Assembly: GCA_964502465.1 (NCBI GenBank)
Contig: CAZCWX010000574.1
Location: forward strand, 1 to 8,157
Length of the DNA: 8,157 nt
Source: CAZCWX01 sp964502465
Lineage (GTDB): Bacteria > Desulfobacterota > Binatia > Bin18
Direction of reading: 5' to 3'
Numbering within the stretch: position 1 is the first letter of the stretch; every line of letters starts with the position of its first letter. Shown here one piece after another: positions 6,587 to 8,157 of this stretch. The translations under genes were made by a program, and so were the position numbers. The notes below the pieces were generated by a model. It saw only the letters and a list, made by a program, of their open reading frames with translations. It made no database searches and was not told the DNA's origin.

Positions 6587-6628
6587 AAGTCGCAGCGGTT
6601 CCTCTCTTTTCATGCTCAAGGGTGCGCC

Positions 6629-7057
6629 TCAGGCTGAGCGCGTCGCGTCAGCCAAGGCTTTCATTATATCCTCACGCGCAATCATCCCTACTAAGTGGCC
6701 ATCGGGGCTCACGACAGGAAAACTCCGGGCTTTGAGGTTGACCATGAGCTGCAGGGTGCGCGTCAGAGGAGCAGCCGGCGCAACATGCACCACTGCCTCG
6801 GTCATGAACTCCCCCACGGTCCTTTTCATCAGCTCATCATAATGGGGGAGCAACTGGCCCGTCGTGAACGCGAACGCTTTCAGGAAATCGAACTTGGTGA
6901 CCAGTCCAACCAGTTTGTCGTCTTCCATGACCGGGAAGGCATTAAAGTCGTGTTTCTCAAACAAGACCTCTAACTCGTGCAAGGTGGTCTGGCGTGTGGC
7001 CGTCTTGACCTGACGAGTCATGTATTGACCAACCGTGTACTCCAGAAAGCGATACAT
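6629..7057 (-). CDS. Two-CBS-domain protein
   Basis: A 142-aa protein made almost only of a tandem CBS pair (Bateman module), the fold that binds adenine nucleotides or other ligands and usually regulates a partner. CBS1 spans about residues 9-62 (VGQYMTRQVKTA, HDFNAFPVMEDDKLVGLVT, KFDFLKAF). CBS2 spans about 79-137 (VGEFMTEAVVHVAPAAPL, ARSFPVVSPDGHLVGMIARE, DIMKAL). There is no membrane segment or catalytic domain, so it is probably a stand-alone cytoplasmic sensor. The ATG at 7057 has a clear ribosome binding site (GAGGTGA, about 5 nt upstream). It is divergent from the plus-strand gene that follows, with a short shared intergenic region. The partner is not evident. Confidence 0.9.
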   Translation of the reverse strand: MYRFLEYTVGQYMTRQVKTATRQTTLHELEVLFEKHDFNAFPVMEDDKLVGLVTKFDFLKAFAFTTGQLLPHYDELMKRTVGEFMTEAVVHVAPAAPLTRTLQLMVNLKARSFPVVSPDGHLVGMIAREDIMKALADATRSA

Positions 7058-7115
7058 AATGTCACCTCAATGCTTTCTTTTCGTAGCAGCAGTATCTCTC
7101 TTTTTCCATACCTGG

Positions 7116-7138
7116 TCGGAAGTCAGCATTCCTTCCGA
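7116..7138. promoter_or_regulatory. Inverted repeat in the divergent intergenic region, possible operator
   Basis: TCGGAAG (7116-7122) and CTTCCGA (7132-7138) form a 7-bp perfect inverted repeat with a 9-nt spacer, between the CBS gene start and the likely start of the divergent plus-strand gene. The size and placement fit a binding site for a dimeric regulator, but no regulator is proven. Confidence 0.3.
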
Positions 7139-7145
7139 AGTCTGG

Positions 7146-7535
7146 GTGCCCATAGGCAACGGTCTCGTACCGGCTCCAATCACAACGGAGGCGGAATACA
7201 AACGAATGCTTGCTCAGGTTGAGATTCTCATGCAGGAAGACGAAGATGCCATGTCCCGTGAACAACAGGCAATCCTCGAACTCCTTACGACCTTGCCGGA
7301 CGACGTGCAAGCCGAACTGGAACGGCTCAGAGCCGAAAACGCAGCCCTCAAAGCGAGAACCAGCAGAGGTGTTTCCCTCAAGGTCAGCGAGAAAGGCGCC
7401 GTGTCGGTCTACGGGCTCGGCCGCTTTCCCGTGACCCTCTACAAGGAGCAATGGACGAAGCTGTTAGACATGGCGGACGAGATCAGCGCCTTCATCACGG
7501 AGCATGCGGGGGAACTGAAGGCGAAAGAGTCCTAG
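7146..7535 (+). CDS. HigA-like N-terminal segment, coiled coil and conserved C-terminal module
   Basis: About 129 aa if started at GTG 7146. The frame is open back to ATG 7035 and ATG 7059, but those starts would run into the divergent CBS gene and its leader; ATG 7206 is a later option. No start has a strong ribosome binding site. Residues about 14-52 (ITTEAEYKRMLAQVEILMQE, then REQQAILELLTTL) resemble the N-terminal segment of HigA-type antitoxins (TEEDYxxALxxIExLM), but no XRE helix-turn-helix follows. A short coiled coil comes next (ELERLRAENAALKAR, about 58-72). The C-terminal part (about 77-129: SLKVSEKGAVSVYGLGRFPV, then TLYKEQWTKLLDMADEI) is a module I remember from hypothetical proteins in cyanobacteria and other phyla. 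The function is unknown, and no toxin gene is adjacent. Confidence 0.75.
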   Translation: MPIGNGLVPAPITTEAEYKRMLAQVEILMQEDEDAMSREQQAILELLTTLPDDVQAELERLRAENAALKARTSRGVSLKVSEKGAVSVYGLGRFPVTLYKEQWTKLLDMADEISAFITEHAGELKAKES

Positions 7536-7544
7536 CGGAGAGGG

Positions 7545-7589
7545 AGGGAGAGGCAGCGCGCGGGAGACTTTTTTACTGTGCCTCTCCCT
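7545..7589. repeat. Long inverted repeat after the HigA-like gene
   Basis: AGGGAGAGGCA (7545-7555) pairs perfectly with TGCCTCTCCCT (7579-7589), and one further G-C pair extends it. The 23-nt loop contains six consecutive T. It begins about 10 nt after the stop codon and could act as a transcription-ending hairpin, but the T run is in the loop and not after the stem, so a canonical intrinsic terminator is not shown. Confidence 0.45.
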
Positions 7590-7672
7590 CTGAGACAGGG
7601 GATACTCCCTAGCCTAGCCCAGTCAGATCCATAGGCAAGAGGCTGCAACATACACAGAAAGGAGGTTCGAGA

Positions 7673-7818
7673 ATGGCAGTCACAATCGCACAAGCTTATG
7701 CGTGTAGCGTCGGCTGCTCTTGCAAATACGAGGTAGGAGGCTTGCTCGGGCGTGAGGTTGCGGCGGTAGCTTTTCCCTCATACATTAGGTTTTCAACGCG
7801 CTACGAGTGGGTTTGGTT
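7673..7818 (+). pseudogene. Small Cys-containing ORF truncated by the IS66-type element
   Basis: An ATG at 7673 preceded by an excellent ribosome binding site (GAAAGGAGG, about 7 nt upstream) opens a frame of 49 codons. The first 20 residues include a CxxxCxC cluster (ACSVGCSC, residues 10-17), followed by a Gly-rich segment and an aromatic end (YEWVWL). The TAA stop (7820-7822) is made from the first bases of the inverted terminal repeat of the insertion sequence, so the natural protein probably continued beyond it. I do not recognise the family. It could be a metal-binding or small secreted peptide, or the start of a larger protein, and it could also be chance. The next gene starts beyond the window's right edge, if at all. 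Confidence 0.4.
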
Positions 7819-8157
7819 GTAAGCGGTCACCCCACGGCGTTCTTCCCTGCGAATGAGAGCTGAGAGAAAAGGGAGAGACCGTGCCTGGGTAGGCGCGGCC
7901 AAATTTCTTTCTTTCGGAGGGGTGTATGCAAGTGATGGCGAATGGGCAGGTGCAGCGCAGCGCGGTGGAGTGGAGCGGGATTATCACGCGATATCGGCGA
8001 GCGGGCTGGGGATGAAAGAGTTCTGTACGCAAGAAGGGCTCAGGTTGCGCACGTTTGAGGAGTGGTATCGGCGGGTGCGGCGGAGCGAGACGGGGAAGGG
8101 ACGCTTTGTCGAGGTCAAGCCGGAGCGTCCGAGTGCTGAGCCGTGGGCGGTGGAAGT
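7819..8157 (+). mobile_element. IS66-type insertion sequence, left end (runs off the window)
   Basis: The sequence GTAAGCGGTCACC at 7819 matches the typical IS66-family terminal repeat as I remember it (starts GTAAGCG). The first protein encoded downstream is of the IS66 TnpA/accessory type. IS66 elements make 8-bp target duplications, so the eight bases just to the left (7811-7818, GTTTGGTT) are the predicted target copy. About 107 nt of non-coding leader precede the first ORF. The right end, TnpB and TnpC would lie beyond 8157. Confidence 0.75.
7926..8157 (+). pseudogene. tnpA: IS66-type TnpA (accessory/HTH) ORF with a frameshift, partial
   Basis: The ATG at 7926 follows a good ribosome binding site (GGAGGGG). 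The first frame gives a helical N-terminus (MANGQVQRSAVEWSGIITRY, then RRAG) and then a TGA at about 8010. The reading continues one frame over as LGMKEFCTQEGLRLRTFEEW then YRRVRRSETGKGRFVEVK, open to the window end. Joined, this is the usual IS66 TnpA helix-turn-helix (RSGLSVKEFCxxEGLxxxTFxxWxRR). The shift falls inside GCGGGCTGGGGATGA (about 8000-8013) and looks like one lost base, or a -1 frame change. An independent start at ATG 8012 is possible but would lack the first helix. A sequencing error in the G run cannot be excluded. The gene is also cut by the window edge. Confidence 0.75.

Larger units (their letters stand above)
6318..6628. other. Intergenic region between TPR and CBS genes
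   Basis: A 311-nt gap. It holds the ribosome binding site and possible promoter of the TPR gene on the left and the second palindromic repeat (6490-6586) on the right. The segment about 6370-6489 shows no gene or clear signal that I can support. The open frame across 6337-6588 is mostly a translation of the repeat and is not taken as a gene. Confidence 0.6.

Noticed and set aside
6337..6588. Minus-strand ORF containing LLRRGVYPEHSRRAPRNDM.
   Set aside because: It is the translation of the palindromic repeat and a familiar false gene, not a protein.
7035..7145. Earlier ATG starts (7035, 7059) of the HigA-like gene.
   Set aside because: They would run into the divergent CBS gene and its leader, and the added residues show no similarity to the HigA-like part.
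7673..7818. Small Cys-containing ORF as a RiPP precursor.
   Set aside because: No leader/core pattern or modification enzyme is visible, and the frame is cut by the insertion sequence, so this is not claimed.
1..8157. CRISPR array, tRNA, rRNA or riboswitch.
   Set aside because: No regularly spaced direct repeats and no tRNA cloverleaf or rRNA motif were seen by eye on either strand.

Overview
The window looks like a chromosomal, probably accessory-rich segment from an uncultured Gram-negative-type bacterium. Base composition is moderately GC-rich, Shine-Dalgarno sites are strong (AAGGAGG), and two copies are present of an intergenic palindrome whose arms begin GTCATTGCGAGGAGC and GATTGCTTCGCTCC. 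From memory, such palindromes are common in Desulfobacterota, Nitrospirota, Tectomicrobia and similar lineages. That placement is inference and weak, because no rRNA or tRNA gene is present. Nearly every gene reads on the minus strand; the exceptions lie at the right end.

Left block (about 1-2044, minus strand, transcription right to left): a tightly packed cassette starts from a likely sigma-70-type promoter with a perfect TATAAT. Its genes are (i) an ECF-like RNA polymerase sigma factor, (ii) a 138-aa protein coupled to it by an ATGA stop/start overlap, (iii) an ImmA/IrrE-type zinc metallopeptidase whose start overlaps the end of gene ii, and (iv) the first 61 codons of an unrecognised gene cut by the window edge. 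The arrangement suggests a switch in which the protease may cleave the small partner, and so release or activate the sigma factor or its target promoters. This is the best candidate in the window for an undescribed system.

Middle block (2077-4521): an apparently solitary SPPY-type DNA methyltransferase has a C8 homopolymer lying exactly on its catalytic motif codons. Upstream of it are one palindromic repeat, a small DUF4389-type membrane protein and a RidA-family protein in which the usual catalytic Arg is replaced by Trp.

Right block (4650-8157): a secreted or periplasmic TPR protein with a His-rich motif lies upstream of the RidA-like gene on the same strand. A second, longer copy of the palindromic repeat comes next, then a two-CBS-domain protein. 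A divergent plus-strand gene combines a HigA-like N-terminal segment, a coiled coil and a conserved C-terminal module. Beyond an 11-bp inverted repeat, a small Cys-containing ORF with a strong ribosome binding site is cut by the left end of an IS66-type insertion sequence, which runs off the window. The first ORF of that element (TnpA/accessory type) carries a frameshift.
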